64,000 nt of DNA from JAOUEA01 sp963790335 (lineage in GTDB: Bacteria > Actinomycetota > UBA4738 > HRBIN12): the NCBI GenBank assembly GCA_963790335.1, contig CAWBOB010000007.1, positions 124,001 through 188,000 of the forward strand. The letters run 5' to 3'. The notes under the pieces are model-generated. The model had not been told where the DNA came from and did no database searches. It saw nothing but the letters and a program-made list of their open reading frames with translations. Positions 28,811 to 36,973 of this stretch are shown here, piece after piece (the first letter of the stretch is position 1; every line of letters begins with the position of its first letter). A program made the position numbers and the translations under genes.

Positions 28811-29368
28811 CTAGACGGGACAAGCGCCCCAGAGGCCCGCGTCTTCGGCGCGGGCTTCGCGCTGCGCGGCGGTGAACCGATCCACGTACCGCACATTCGG
28901 CGGAAACGTCGTGACGACCGCGTAGCCCCGGCGGACGAGCGTCTCGTTGATCAGCTCAGCGCCGATCCACACGTAGGCGAGTGTGCGCCCGAAGCGGTCG
29001 GTCTGCTCGACGTCAAACTCGAGGTCGACGGGGCTGCCTTCGAGCCTCGACATGGCATAGGCTGATGCCTGGCGCCCGAAGCACTCCACCGGCTGCTCAT
29101 GCGCTACGGTCTCCGGCGTGTCGATCCCGATGAGGCGGATGGTGACGTCGCGGCCCCTGAGGTCGACGTGAACCGTGTCACCGTCGACCACCCGGATGAC
29201 CTCCGCCGCCACCCGGGTGCCCGGCGACGCCGGCGGCTCGTCGAAACCCCTGCACCCCGCCGCCAGGAGGGAGGCCACGAGCGGAGGGGTGAGCCACCTG
29301 GCAGCGACGGCCTGTATCCGAACTTGATCGCCTCGCCGGCGGCGGTCGCTGCGCCCACCGTCCCGCAC
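28811..29368 (-). CDS. Staphylococcal-nuclease-like lipoprotein (thermonuclease)
   Basis: About 185 aa. The SNase fold is clear: VIRVVDGDTVHVDLRGRDV, IRLIGIDTPETV (catalytic Arg, Asp and Glu) and TDRFGRTLAYVW (second catalytic Arg). An N-terminal basic stretch, hydrophobic run and LLAAGC lipobox point to export and lipid anchoring. Start uncertain: GTG at 29368 gives a sensible lipoprotein signal; GTG at 29386 is also possible. Likely degrades extracellular nucleic acid with calcium. Confidence 0.82.
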   Translation of the reverse strand: MRDGGRSDRRRRGDQVRIQAVAARWLTPPLVASLLAAGCRGFDEPPASPGTRVAAEVIRVVDGDTVHVDLRGRDVTIRLIGIDTPETVAHEQPVECFGRQASAYAMSRLEGSPVDLEFDVEQTDRFGRTLAYVWIGAELINETLVRRGYAVVTTFPPNVRYVDRFTAAQREARAEDAGLWGACPV

Positions 29369-29737
29369 GCGATCGCCCGGCCGCACGGCAGCAGCGCGAG
29401 CGGGCGTCTGAAGCCTCCGACCGTTAACGCAACACCAGGCCCGACTGTTCGCCAATCGTGCCCAGGAAGGGGCAGGCTGGTGCCGTTCCATTGCGCGAAC
29501 TTGGAGCATGGCCGGGCGCCGCGTGAGAGCCCTCAAGGTCGAATCCCTCCTGGCACCGTGTGCGAACCGAGGTTCTGGGTAGGAGCCCCCGAAGGATGGA
29601 GTGCTGCGTGTTGAGCACGGACCAGGGGTGGCGGGGAGTGGTCTTCGTCGACGTCGCGCGCCGCGAGATCCGGGGAGCGAGCTAGACGCCTCAACCCATG
29701 GGGGGCCCGGGTGCTAGCCTCGGCCCTCTCGACCCAG
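29369..29737. other. Intergenic, nothing recognised
   Basis: About 370 bp between the nuclease start and the next small gene. GC is lower than in neighbouring genes and all frames are short. A T-arm-like run near 29533 resembles a tRNA 3' end but no cloverleaf could be built from it. Confidence 0.45.
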
Positions 29738-29959
29738 CTAGGCGGACTGACGACGAAACAGTCGCGCGAGCATCGCCCGCAGCCAGCCAACTCGGGCGGT
29801 CGTGGTGTCGGCAGCGACGGCAGCGTTACGTAGCTCATCGGCGACGGCGGGATCGTCATTCTTCTCAGCCGCCCGCTCGATGTGTCTCGTGGCCTCTCTC
29901 AACGAGGACTCGCTCGCTTCGATGGCCAATTCGGCCTTGTGGATGTCATCATTCGTCAT
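29738..29959 (-). CDS. Small helical protein, unknown function
   Basis: 73 aa. Mostly charged helix (AELAIEASESSLREATRHIE and ERAAEKNDDPAVADELRNAA) ending in a basic tail WLRAMLARLFRRQSA. A GGGGGAG ribosome-binding site lies about 6 bp before the ATG. No known domain recognised. It is immediately downstream of the anti-sigma-type kinase gene on the same strand and could be co-transcribed. Confidence 0.55.
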   Translation of the reverse strand: MTNDDIHKAELAIEASESSLREATRHIERAAEKNDDPAVADELRNAAVAADTTTARVGWLRAMLARLFRRQSA

Positions 29960-29993
29960 GCCGACTCCCCCTTGGCCGCCGCCCGCGGACGGC

Positions 29994-30401
29994 TCATGCT
30001 ACAGGAGTCGGCCCGGAGCGGAATTCGAACCACACGTGGCCTGGCGGGCCGGTCTCGACTCCCCACTCGTCCGCCGTCTGCTCAACGAGTCGCAGTCCGA
30101 AGCCTCCCACCCTGACCGGATCCTCCAACCGTGGCTCCACCACCCTCACACCGACAGCCGCGGTGGATTGTTCCATCTCGATACGGAGGTGATCGTCATC
30201 GGCGTCGATGACCAGGCGGATCGTGTCTTGACCAGGTCGCAGCTGCCCGTGCATCAGAGCATTCGCGGCGAGTTCGCTGATGGCGAGGCGAGCGTCGTCA
30301 GCCCGCTCGTTCAGGACCGGCGGGGGGATCGCGTTGTCCAGAGCGGATCGGGCAAGTACAGGAGCGCTTTGATCCGCGGGCAGAATGACTTCTTGTCGCA
30401 T
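29994..30401 (-). CDS. RsbW-like anti-sigma factor kinase (HATPase fold)
   Basis: 135 aa. GHKL ATP-binding fold: LAISELAANALMHG is the N box, and GGFGLRLVEQTADEWGV is the G box. Such proteins bind and phosphorylate STAS anti-antagonists or inhibit a sigma factor. Start ATG at 30401 has GGGAGGA in front, preferred over the longer frame from 30449. A STAS gene lies divergent 180 bp away, and a sigma-B-like promoter lies directly upstream. No sigma factor gene is in the window, so the target is unknown. Confidence 0.82.
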   Translation of the reverse strand: MRQEVILPADQSAPVLARSALDNAIPPPVLNERADDARLAISELAANALMHGQLRPGQDTIRLVIDADDDHLRIEMEQSTAAVGVRVVEPRLEDPVRVGGFGLRLVEQTADEWGVETGPPGHVWFEFRSGPTPVA

Positions 30402-30432
30402 CGGTCCTCCCGTCCAGCTCGCTGGTGAGTCC

Positions 30433-30457
30433 TTACCCTCGAGCGCCAAAGGAAAAC
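30433..30457 (-). promoter_or_regulatory. Sigma-B-like promoter upstream of the anti-sigma kinase gene
   Basis: On the minus strand GTTTTC, then 14 bp, then GGGTAA. This matches the general stress sigma-B consensus GTTT-N14/17-GGGTA. It lies about 32 bp before the ATG of the kinase gene and 9 bp-scale spacing to its ribosome-binding site is normal. Suggests feedback control (inference). Confidence 0.5.
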
Positions 30458-30580
30458 GTCAGGGGCGTAAAGGTTCCCGAGCGTGTCGCCGATGCAGGTA
30501 CGGGCTGACTTTGGGGGTGGCCAATCGGTCGGCGGTGTTGGAAAATCCGTCGCGCTGGACCACACACGAGGAGGGAGGAC

Positions 30581-30919
30581 ATGGACGTTCCAGCCGTACG
30601 ACCTTTCTCTTTGCGGACCGAGGAGCGGGACGGGGCGACCGTCGTTCAGCTCGAAGGCGAGCTTGACCTCGCAGGCGTTCCCGAGCTGCAGGAGGCCTTG
30701 CACGCGGCCCAACACGGGGACGTCTCGCAGATCGTCGTTGACCTCCGAGGGCTCACGTTCCTCGACTCGAGCGGGCTCGGGATCCTGATCGCTGCAGACA
30801 CCGCGGGCCGTGATGGACACGTGGCCGTGTCATTCGTTCGGGGCAACGCGACGGTGCATCGTGTCTTTCAGCTCACGGCGATGGAAAGTCGGCTGAACTG
30901 GATCGACGCCCCGGACTAG
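30581..30919 (+). CDS. STAS-domain anti-sigma factor antagonist
   Basis: 112 aa. Typical SpoIIAA/RsbV-like fold: TVVQLEGELDLAGVPELQEA and VVDLRGLTFLDSSGLGILI with the phosphorylated serine expected at S63. It would reverse the action of a RsbW-type kinase when unphosphorylated. Divergent from the kinase gene at 30401; ATG at 30581 preceded by GGAGGGAGGAC. Confidence 0.9.
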   Translation: MDVPAVRPFSLRTEERDGATVVQLEGELDLAGVPELQEALHAAQHGDVSQIVVDLRGLTFLDSSGLGILIAADTAGRDGHVAVSFVRGNATVHRVFQLTAMESRLNWIDAPD

Positions 30920-31125
30920 CCAGTGTGGCTCTTCTCAAGGGCAGCACCTCTTGGCTCGTCCTCTAGCCCGAGCCGAGCTGCCACGCCGGCGAGATGATGT
31001 TTGCCGCGCTGCCCAGGTGGACACGGTCGTACTGGCCGCTGCGACACCAGTGAGCGGGGACTGCACCGCCCAGTGGTCAGGGATTCAGTGCAAAGCCCGG
31101 CAACGTGACACTGGGCTCTGCGCCG

Positions 31126-31338
31126 TCAGCTACACGTTCTCCCAGAGCGGCTCCTTGGACGCGTGACATCGGTCGGCCGACCGCAGAAGTCACAACGGTC
31201 GCGACCGCCTCGAGCCGAGAGCAAGCACCATACGCACGATGCGGTGGCGGGCTTTCGAGGGGGCGTGAGTTTGTGCCCACACACCGGGCACTTCTCGTGA
31301 CCTTGGTTCTCATGAGAGACGCAGCGGGAGCAGACCAT
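31126..31338 (-). CDS. Possible small double zinc-ribbon protein
   Basis: 70 aa. Four Cys pairs in order: CSRC, CPVC, CVWC and CDFC, with spacing consistent with two zinc ribbons, and no other domain. The start at 31338 lacks a strong ribosome-binding site, and the region around is gene-poor, so this may be a remnant or chance. Similar ribbons recur at 31601 on the other strand. Confidence 0.4.
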   Translation of the reverse strand: MVCSRCVSHENQGHEKCPVCGHKLTPPRKPATASCVWCLLSARGGRDRCDFCGRPTDVTRPRSRSGRTCS

Positions 31339-31479
31339 CTGTCGGCCATCGGCTCTCGGCGCCCCAAGCCTGAACAGATGGGGCGGCCCTAAGTCGTAGC
31401 CCGACTCAGGTATCGGGGGACCCCGATTCGGGGTGTCCTGACCATGCCGTGATCGACACCCGGCGCCGATGGGAGAGGC

Positions 31480-31608
31480 ATGAGCACAGTGCGTCGATTC
31501 GGCAAGAGCATCGCCAGGTTCTTCCGACGGACGGGTCGAGTGGCGATCGTCGGGGGGATCGGGCGACAGCGCCCCGGTCTGCAGGCCGAAGAGGGAACCC
31601 TTGACTGA
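31480..31608 (+). CDS. Small basic peptide, unknown (42 aa)
   Basis: Has an amphipathic basic region, RFGKSIARFFRRTGRVAIVG, and a GGGAGAGG ribosome-binding site 1-2 bp-scale before ATG at 31480. Its stop overlaps the start of the next small ORF at 31601. No homologue recognised. Could be a membrane-active or regulatory peptide, or chance. Confidence 0.35.
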   Translation: MSTVRRFGKSIARFFRRTGRVAIVGGIGRQRPGLQAEEGTLD

Positions 31609-31732
31609 GTTCGAGGACCTTTGGCGGGGATTCGCCTCCACCACGTTCGATGCGGCGCTGGACTGCTTCAAGTGCTCCGATGAACGAAGCCAGGACGAAG
31701 CCATGTGCTGCTACTGCGGCAAGGCGCTCTGA
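31601..31732 (+). CDS. Small zinc-ribbon-like peptide (43 aa)
   Basis: TTG start overlapping the previous stop by 8 bp, with GAGGGA just upstream. The C-terminus DCFKCSDERSQDEAMCCYCG has CxxC and CCxC pairs suggesting a metal-binding knuckle. Unknown function. Confidence 0.38.
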   Translation: MTEFEDLWRGFASTTFDAALDCFKCSDERSQDEAMCCYCGKAL

Positions 31733-31744
31733 GGGGGAGGCACC

Positions 31745-31945
31745 ATGCGGCGAAAGCGACCGAGCGATGAATACCTCGGCTTCGCGCCGCCCACCACGGC
31801 GGTGACACACGAACCGGAGCCACTTGCGGACGATCCCGGCTCCTACGTGGATAGCTGGTATCAGGTGCTCAAGGGCGTGGGTGAGGACGACGACGCCGAC
31901 CTGTCAGTCGAGGATGCCGGCGACGCCGAACCAGAAGAACGCTAG
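31745..31945 (+). CDS. Small acidic protein, unknown (66 aa)
   Basis: RKRPSDEYLGFAPPTTAVTH at the N-terminus, then strongly acidic (GEDDDADLSVEDAGDAEPEE). A GAGGGGGAGG ribosome-binding site lies 4 bp before ATG 31745. Third gene of a possible small-protein operon with 31480 and 31601. No known domain. Confidence 0.42.
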   Translation: MRRKRPSDEYLGFAPPTTAVTHEPEPLADDPGSYVDSWYQVLKGVGEDDDADLSVEDAGDAEPEER

Positions 31946-32062
31946 ACCGATCAGGGTCAGCCCAACCAACCATCCCGGTCGGGTGGATTCATCGTCGCCG
32001 CCTCTGTAGGGACCTGGAGCGAGCAGGATGAGGCCCGCGATCGCCGCGAGCGCTGACGCCAT
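31904..32062 (-). CDS. Small membrane protein, two helices
   Basis: 52 aa from ATG at 32062 (GAGGGGG 8 bp upstream; an ATG at 32134 gives 76 aa). Two hydrophobic helices, MASALAAIAGLILLAPGP and GWLVGLTLIGLAFFWFGVAG, with a short charged loop. The 3' end overlaps the convergent acidic ORF by 42 bp. Unknown function. Confidence 0.48.
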   Translation of the reverse strand: MASALAAIAGLILLAPGPYRGGDDESTRPGWLVGLTLIGLAFFWFGVAGILD

Positions 32063-32134
32063 CCCGAGGACCCCCTCAAGTTTCAACCCGATCACCCTAC
32101 GAGAGAGAGCGTGCAACACTGGAACGACAGTCAT

Positions 32135-32593
32135 GCGGCGAGGGTTCCGCTAGGCCAGTCGCCGTGCCAGACTTGCGTGGTGAGTCGTCTGGTCGCCGTC
32201 CGTCGTGGTCGCCGCTGGGGTTGGTGGGTCGAGGGCCGGAAGCGGTCCGGCGGCCTGTTCATGAAGACCTGGTGGCCGACGGAGGGGATGGCCAGGGCGA
32301 TCGGCCGATGGATCGGTGGTAACGAGACCTCCCGCTGAGGGTATTCCGACCTCGCTTCGCGACGACCTCATCACCCATCTGTTCTGCACGTCGTCGGACG
32401 CGCCCGCCTGATCGCCCAGCTGAGTGCACGGAACCCCGGCATAGCGGATCTGCTCATGGACCTGGAAGCCGATGACGACCTCCGAGCAAGTTGGAGATTG
32501 ACCGCGACGGTCTGACCTGAGCGAACAAGTTCCCCACCCGCTCACCGAGGTGGTGGATCGCTTGTGGGTCATCCAGGTAGGGCACGCCATCGA
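32135..32593. other. Gene-poor stretch, only doubtful ORFs
   Basis: Several overlapping frames, none with both a ribosome-binding site and a recognisable domain. A minus-strand frame 32454-32687 reads like protein (VSHLIDGVPYLDDPQAIHHL) and may be a real small or decayed gene. Confidence 0.35.
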
Positions 32594-32905
32594 TCAGGTG
32601 GCTGACGCAGCCATCGTCGAGCACACCCTCGCTCGTCTCGGCCGCAAAGGTCGAAGACAGCATCGAACGGGTCTGAGGCGAAGCCACGCCGGAGCTTGGT
32701 ACAAGCCTGGCACGACCTCGAGTAGGGCCGCTAAGCCGATGAGAGCGAGCATCAGCGAGTCACACGCGAACACTTCGACCGCATCGGCGACGAGCTTCTC
32801 AAGCTTGATGCCCACAACAAGCAAGACCACGTCGAGAAGAACCCGGACAGCTTTGACAGGGGCGCTTGAGCTTGAACGCCTGGCATCCCGCGACGCGAGA
32901 GGCAT
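32594..32905 (-). CDS. Possible small membrane protein
   Basis: 103 aa. Two hydrophobic helices: AVRVLLDVVLLVVGIKLEKL and LMLALIGLAALLEVVPGLY. The tail is Arg-rich and overlaps another frame, hinting that the true 3' end is shifted. No family recognised. Confidence 0.38.
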   Translation of the reverse strand: MPLASRDARRSSSSAPVKAVRVLLDVVLLVVGIKLEKLVADAVEVFACDSLMLALIGLAALLEVVPGLYQAPAWLRLRPVRCCLRPLRPRRARVCSTMAASAT

Positions 32906-32917
32906 AGACTCGCCCCC

Positions 32918-33276
32918 GTGGACAGGTTCCTAGCCGAGCGTCTGATCGAAGAGATTCGGGTCCGTCAGATGGCGGAAGCCCGCCAGCGTATGCACGCCCG
33001 CGCAATGAGCATCCGCGAAGACGCAGCACTACAGGCCGAGAGCGGGTCGAAACGACGCTACGCCAACTCGATTCGAAGGTCGAGGACTACACCGCTGCGG
33101 TGGACAGCTATGGAGACGACCGAGACTCGTTCCAGACCCCACGCCAGGGGTTGATTCGTAGCCCACAGACCCTGATTCCGGGCGTTCTCCGGGCCTCCTG
33201 CGCCCCGTACCGCTCCGGGGAGGTGGCTGCGTACACCCATCCTGATCCTGGGCCTTCCATTGGTGGCTTGGGCTAG
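32918..33276 (+). CDS. Small coiled-coil protein, probably frameshifted
   Basis: From GTG at 32918: DRFLAERLIEEIRVRQMAEA and QRMHARAMSIREDAALQAE, a charged helix. The frame degenerates after 33040, while the next frame gives VETTLRQLDSKVEDYTAAVD then SYGDDRDS, again coiled coil. A single indel at 33041-33046 joins them. The last about 35 residues to the stop at 33274 look non-helical. Convergent with the MetE-like gene. Role unknown. Confidence 0.42.
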
Positions 33277-34403
33277 CCCCAGATCCGGTCGGCGACCCTT
33301 CCGACCAGCTCCAGCTTTCGCCACTGGGCGTCCTCGTTGGTCTCGTTGCCGACCATGACGCTCGCGAACCCGCACTGGGGGCTGATGGCGAGGCGGTCCA
33401 TGCCGCCGACGTGGCTCGCGGCTTCCTCCATGCGGCGGATGAGAGCGCCTTCATCCTCCACGGCTGGCGTCTTCGTCGAGATCAGTCCCATCACCATCGT
33501 GCTTCCCTGTCGCAGGAAGCGGATCGGTTCGAGACCTCCGTCCCGCCCCTGGTCATCCCACTCGACGAGGAACACGTCATACGGAAGATCGAAAACCTGC
33601 TCCGCGACAGGCTCCAGGGATCCCTCGCACATCCACGACGAGCGGTAGTTCCCGCGGCAGATGTGCAAGCCGACCGTCACGTCATCGGGGATGCCGTCGA
33701 GCACAGCAGCGTCTGCGGCCAGCGCTCGCTCCAGGATGCCCTCGATGTCGTGCCCAGCCGCGATGAATCGAGCGGTCCACGCTGGATCGACGAGGTAGGG
33801 GTACAGAGGGAAGTCGAACTGCACGTACCGCGCGCCCGCCGCGATCGCGTCGGCGACGAGTCGCCGTTCGATCGTGATGGCTGCGTCGACGAACTCCGGC
33901 ACCGAGCCGTAGGCGCCGTCGACGGTGGTGAACGGGTGGACGAAGATCGACGCTGCCGGGAACGTCACCTTGAACGGCGTGTCGCCGGCCGTCTCGCGCA
34001 TGAACGCCGCCTCGCGCGCGGCCGGCGAGTCGACGGCCTCGAGCGGCGCGACGATCTCGTGCACGGCGAGCTCCACCTCGTCCCCACGATCGTTGCGGAA
34101 CCTCACCGTCTTGCCGGTGCGCACGCCGCTCACCGCGTCGTAGAACGAGTTCATGAACATCCACCTTCGGAACTCGCCGTCGGTGATCACGTCGAGCCCG
34201 CAGTCGCGCTGACGGCGCACGGCGTCTCGGATCGCCGCATCCTCGGCCGCGGTCAGCCGTGCGCGATCACGCTCCCGCTCCTCGTCGAGCACCGCCGAGT
34301 GCCCGGGGTCGTAGAACGCGTCGATCGCCGCGCGAAGCGCCGGAGGGCGCAGGAGCGACCCCACCACCTCAGCCCGCGCGGGGCGACGCGGCGCCTCGCT
34401 CAT
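33273..34403 (-). CDS. MetE C-terminal-like (cobalamin-independent methionine synthase family) methyltransferase
   Basis: 376 aa, the catalytic barrel only, without the N-terminal half of MetE. The zinc-type motifs GLHICRGNYRSSW (His-x-Cys) and ISPQCGFAS (Cys) are present, as are DGEFRRWMFMNSFYDAVSG and FPLYPYLVD. Stand-alone versions move methyl groups to thiols, with substrate other than methyl-tetrahydrofolate in some cases. It overlaps the upstream P450 gene by 4 bp (ATGA), so the two probably act together, for example on a methoxylated or N-methyl compound (inference). Confidence 0.82.
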   Translation of the reverse strand: MSEAPRRPARAEVVGSLLRPPALRAAIDAFYDPGHSAVLDEERERDRARLTAAEDAAIRDAVRRQRDCGLDVITDGEFRRWMFMNSFYDAVSGVRTGKTVRFRNDRGDEVELAVHEIVAPLEAVDSPAAREAAFMRETAGDTPFKVTFPAASIFVHPFTTVDGAYGSVPEFVDAAITIERRLVADAIAAGARYVQFDFPLYPYLVDPAWTARFIAAGHDIEGILERALAADAAVLDGIPDDVTVGLHICRGNYRSSWMCEGSLEPVAEQVFDLPYDVFLVEWDDQGRDGGLEPIRFLRQGSTMVMGLISTKTPAVEDEGALIRRMEEAASHVGGMDRLAISPQCGFASVMVGNETNEDAQWRKLELVGRVADRIWG

Positions 34404-35578
34404 GGCGCCTTCCACCCGACCCAGAGCGAGTCCGGCGCTCGGAACTCCCAGCCCGACAGGGTGACGGGCCGCGCTGGGTCGAGCTCCAGACCGGGAAGCC
34501 GGTCCAGCGCCAGGTCGAGGGTCACGCGCGCGAGGTGACGTCCGAACCACGCGCCGAGACAGAAGTGCGTGCCGGCCGAGAACGCCAGGTGCGCGCCTTC
34601 CTTGCGATGGACGTCGAACCGGTCGGGGTCGGACCACCGACGTGGATCGCGGTTGGCCGACGAGAGCACGGCCGCGATCAGCGCACCTCGATCGAGCGAG
34701 ACGCCGGCGAGCTCCACGTCGGTCGTGGTCTGTCGGGTCGCGGTGCCGACGGGGCCTGCCCACCGCAAGGTCTCCTCGACCGCGGCCTTCACCAGCGAGC
34801 GATCATCACGCACCTCGTCGAGCTGCGAGGGATCCGACAGCAGTGCCCAGAGCGTGAGCGCGATGACATCGCGCGGCTCCTGCAGACCCCCGCTCAGCAT
34901 CAGCGTCGTGTTCGCGACGATCTGCTCCCGGTTCATGCGCCGGCCGTCTTCCTCGTGATGCAGCATCCACGACAGCACCGAGCCGTCTGGCTCGCGTTCG
35001 AGCCGATCGAGCACGTCACCGATCGCCGCGTGCAGCGCCGCGGCCGCCTCGTCGGCGGGCAGCTGCTTGGCGGGATCGCCCTCGAAGTTGGCGAGACCGG
35101 GCATGAGGCCCTCGTTCCAGCGCAGGATGTCCTGCCACGGCACATCGTCGAGCCCGAGCATGAAGCAGAGTGAGCGCACGCTCATCGGGTCGGCGTACTC
35201 GCGGAACAGATCGACGTGCCCCCGCTCGACGAACCCGTCGATCAGCTCACCCGCCACGCGCGGGATCATGCCCTGCGTGCGCTCCTCCACGTCGCGCGGG
35301 CGGAAGGGCGCCTCGGTGATCGCTCGGATCCACTGCTGCTCGGGGCCTTCCATGCCGAGCATGTTCCTGCCCATGGTTCGGTTGAGCGTCGAGGGGTCGG
35401 TCGCTGCCGTGAAGACCTCGGGGTGCATCGCGACGTGCTTCACGTCGTCGTGTCGTGTGACGAGCCAGAGTCCGACCGCCGGCACGAAGCTGACCGGCTC
35501 CTCGTCACGGAGCCGCGCATAGACGGGGTAGGGATCGCGCTCGAGCTGCTCGAGCGTGACCTCGTCGCCGATCGTCAC
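34400..35578 (-). CDS. Cytochrome P450, copy 1
   Basis: 392 aa. Heme-binding loop FSAGTHFCLGAWFGRHLARV, ExxR in EETLRWAGP, and a PERF-like region. The I-helix motif is unusual, MLSGGLQEPRDV, in place of the AGxET/D seen in most P450s, so oxygen activation may differ. Soluble bacterial class; needs ferredoxin and reductase. First gene of the pair with the MetE-like methyltransferase. Divergent from the glutamine-synthetase-like gene at 35632. Confidence 0.9.
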   Translation of the reverse strand: MTIGDEVTLEQLERDPYPVYARLRDEEPVSFVPAVGLWLVTRHDDVKHVAMHPEVFTAATDPSTLNRTMGRNMLGMEGPEQQWIRAITEAPFRPRDVEERTQGMIPRVAGELIDGFVERGHVDLFREYADPMSVRSLCFMLGLDDVPWQDILRWNEGLMPGLANFEGDPAKQLPADEAAAALHAAIGDVLDRLEREPDGSVLSWMLHHEEDGRRMNREQIVANTTLMLSGGLQEPRDVIALTLWALLSDPSQLDEVRDDRSLVKAAVEETLRWAGPVGTATRQTTTDVELAGVSLDRGALIAAVLSSANRDPRRWSDPDRFDVHRKEGAHLAFSAGTHFCLGAWFGRHLARVTLDLALDRLPGLELDPARPVTLSGWEFRAPDSLWVGWKAP

Positions 35579-35631
35579 GGGAACCGAGCCTCCTTCGCGC
35601 CAGCCGCTCCGAAGGCGTATCTTGCGGGTTC

Positions 35632-36941
35632 ATGGAAACCGACGGCAAGCGCCTGCGGCTGCTCTTCCCCGACATCCACGGACTGGAGCGCGGCAAGTAC
35701 CTGTTCGGCGACGTGGCGACCTCGGGTCACGCGGCCTTCTGCATCGGTGTGTACCCCCTCACCCACGACCGCGAGATCCTGGCGGTGCCGAACACGCAGT
35801 TCGACGTGGGGCTGCCCGACATCGACGTGCACCTCGACCGTGACTCGCTCCGCCACTCGTGGGAGCCCAACACGCTGATCGGCATCGGCGACGCGCGCTT
35901 CCACGGCGAGCCGTGCGCGCTCGATCCCCGGCACGTGCTGCGGCAGGCGATCGACGCCTGGCGTGCGATGGACCTCGAACCGCAGATCTCGTTCGAGCTC
36001 GAGTTCTACCTGATGGAGCCCGACGGAGGCGGCGGGTGGCGTCCCGTGTCGTTGCCCGCCCACCGCGTCTACGGCACCGGAACGTCGGTGGACCCCACGC
36101 GGGTGCGTCGACGACATGGTGACCACGGCGCTGCGATGCGGGTTCGATATCGAGACGTGGAACAGCGAGTACGACGAGGCCGCGTTCGAGGTGAACGTGC
36201 GCTACGACGACGCCATGGAAGCCGCCGACGACGCGTTCGTGTTCCGGCTGCTGATCCGCGAGGTCGCCGAGCGCCACGGCAAGCGCGCGACGTTCATCGG
36301 CCGGCCGTTGAACGACCGCGGCGGAAGCGGCATGCACGTCAACTTCAGCTTCCGACGCGGCGACGGCTCCAACGCGTTCCACGATCCGAGCGACCCCGAC
36401 GGGCTCTCCGATCTCGCGCGTCGCTGCGTCGCCGGGCTGCTCGAGCACCACGCGGGTATGGCGGCGATCATGGGTCCGCACGTGAACGCCTACAAGCGGC
36501 TGCAGCCCGACATGCTGAACGGCTACTGGGCGAACTGGGGGCACGATGACCGCAGCGTCACGGTGCGCGTACCGCCGGCGCGTGGTGAGGGCACACGCCT
36601 CGAGCAGCGTTCGGCCGACGCGGCCGCGAACCCGTACCTGGTGGGTGCGGCGGTGCTGCACGCCGCGCGGCTCGGCGTCGAGGGCGAGCTCTAGCTGAGC
36701 CCACCGCAGCCCGTCGGCGAGGACCCCGACACCGACGTCAGCGATCCCGGCGAACCTCTCCGAGGCGCTCGACGCGCTGAACGCCGACGAGCCGCTCGTC
36801 CAGGCGCTCGGACCCGAGCTCGTCGAGGCGTTCACGATCTTGAAGCGCGGCGAGTGGGAACGCTACGAGGGCGCCGTCGAGGACACGACGACGACCGACG
36901 TCAGCGACTGGGAGCTGCGCTACTACCTCCCGTTCCACTGA
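35632..36941 (+). pseudogene. Glutamine-synthetase-like gamma-glutamyl ligase, broken copy
   Basis: Full GS architecture is recognisable: SFELEFYLMEPDGG, YDEAAFEVNVRYDDAME, GRPLNDRGGSGMHVNFSF and ADAAANPYLVGAAVLHAA. Three lesions interrupt it: a frame change near 36106-36112, a TAG at 36692-36694 and a frame change near 36735-36741. The C-terminal region continues as IPANLSEALDALNADEPLVQ to a normal end at 36941 (ELRYYLPFH). Three defects, one of them a base substitution, favour a real pseudogene over simple sequencing error, although other genes here have indels. A second, intact paralogue lies at 39211. Confidence 0.72.
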
Positions 36942-36973
36942 CCGATCCGCGTGAACCGGACGGTCCCTCCAAC

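Noticed and set aside
29520..29560. Run resembling a tRNA T arm and acceptor end (possible att site)
   Set aside because: No matching 5' acceptor or anticodon arm could be found and no integrase is nearby.
32150..32590. 146-residue minus-strand frame
   Set aside because: No ribosome-binding site, Pro/Arg/Thr-rich, overlaps other frames that look more like protein.
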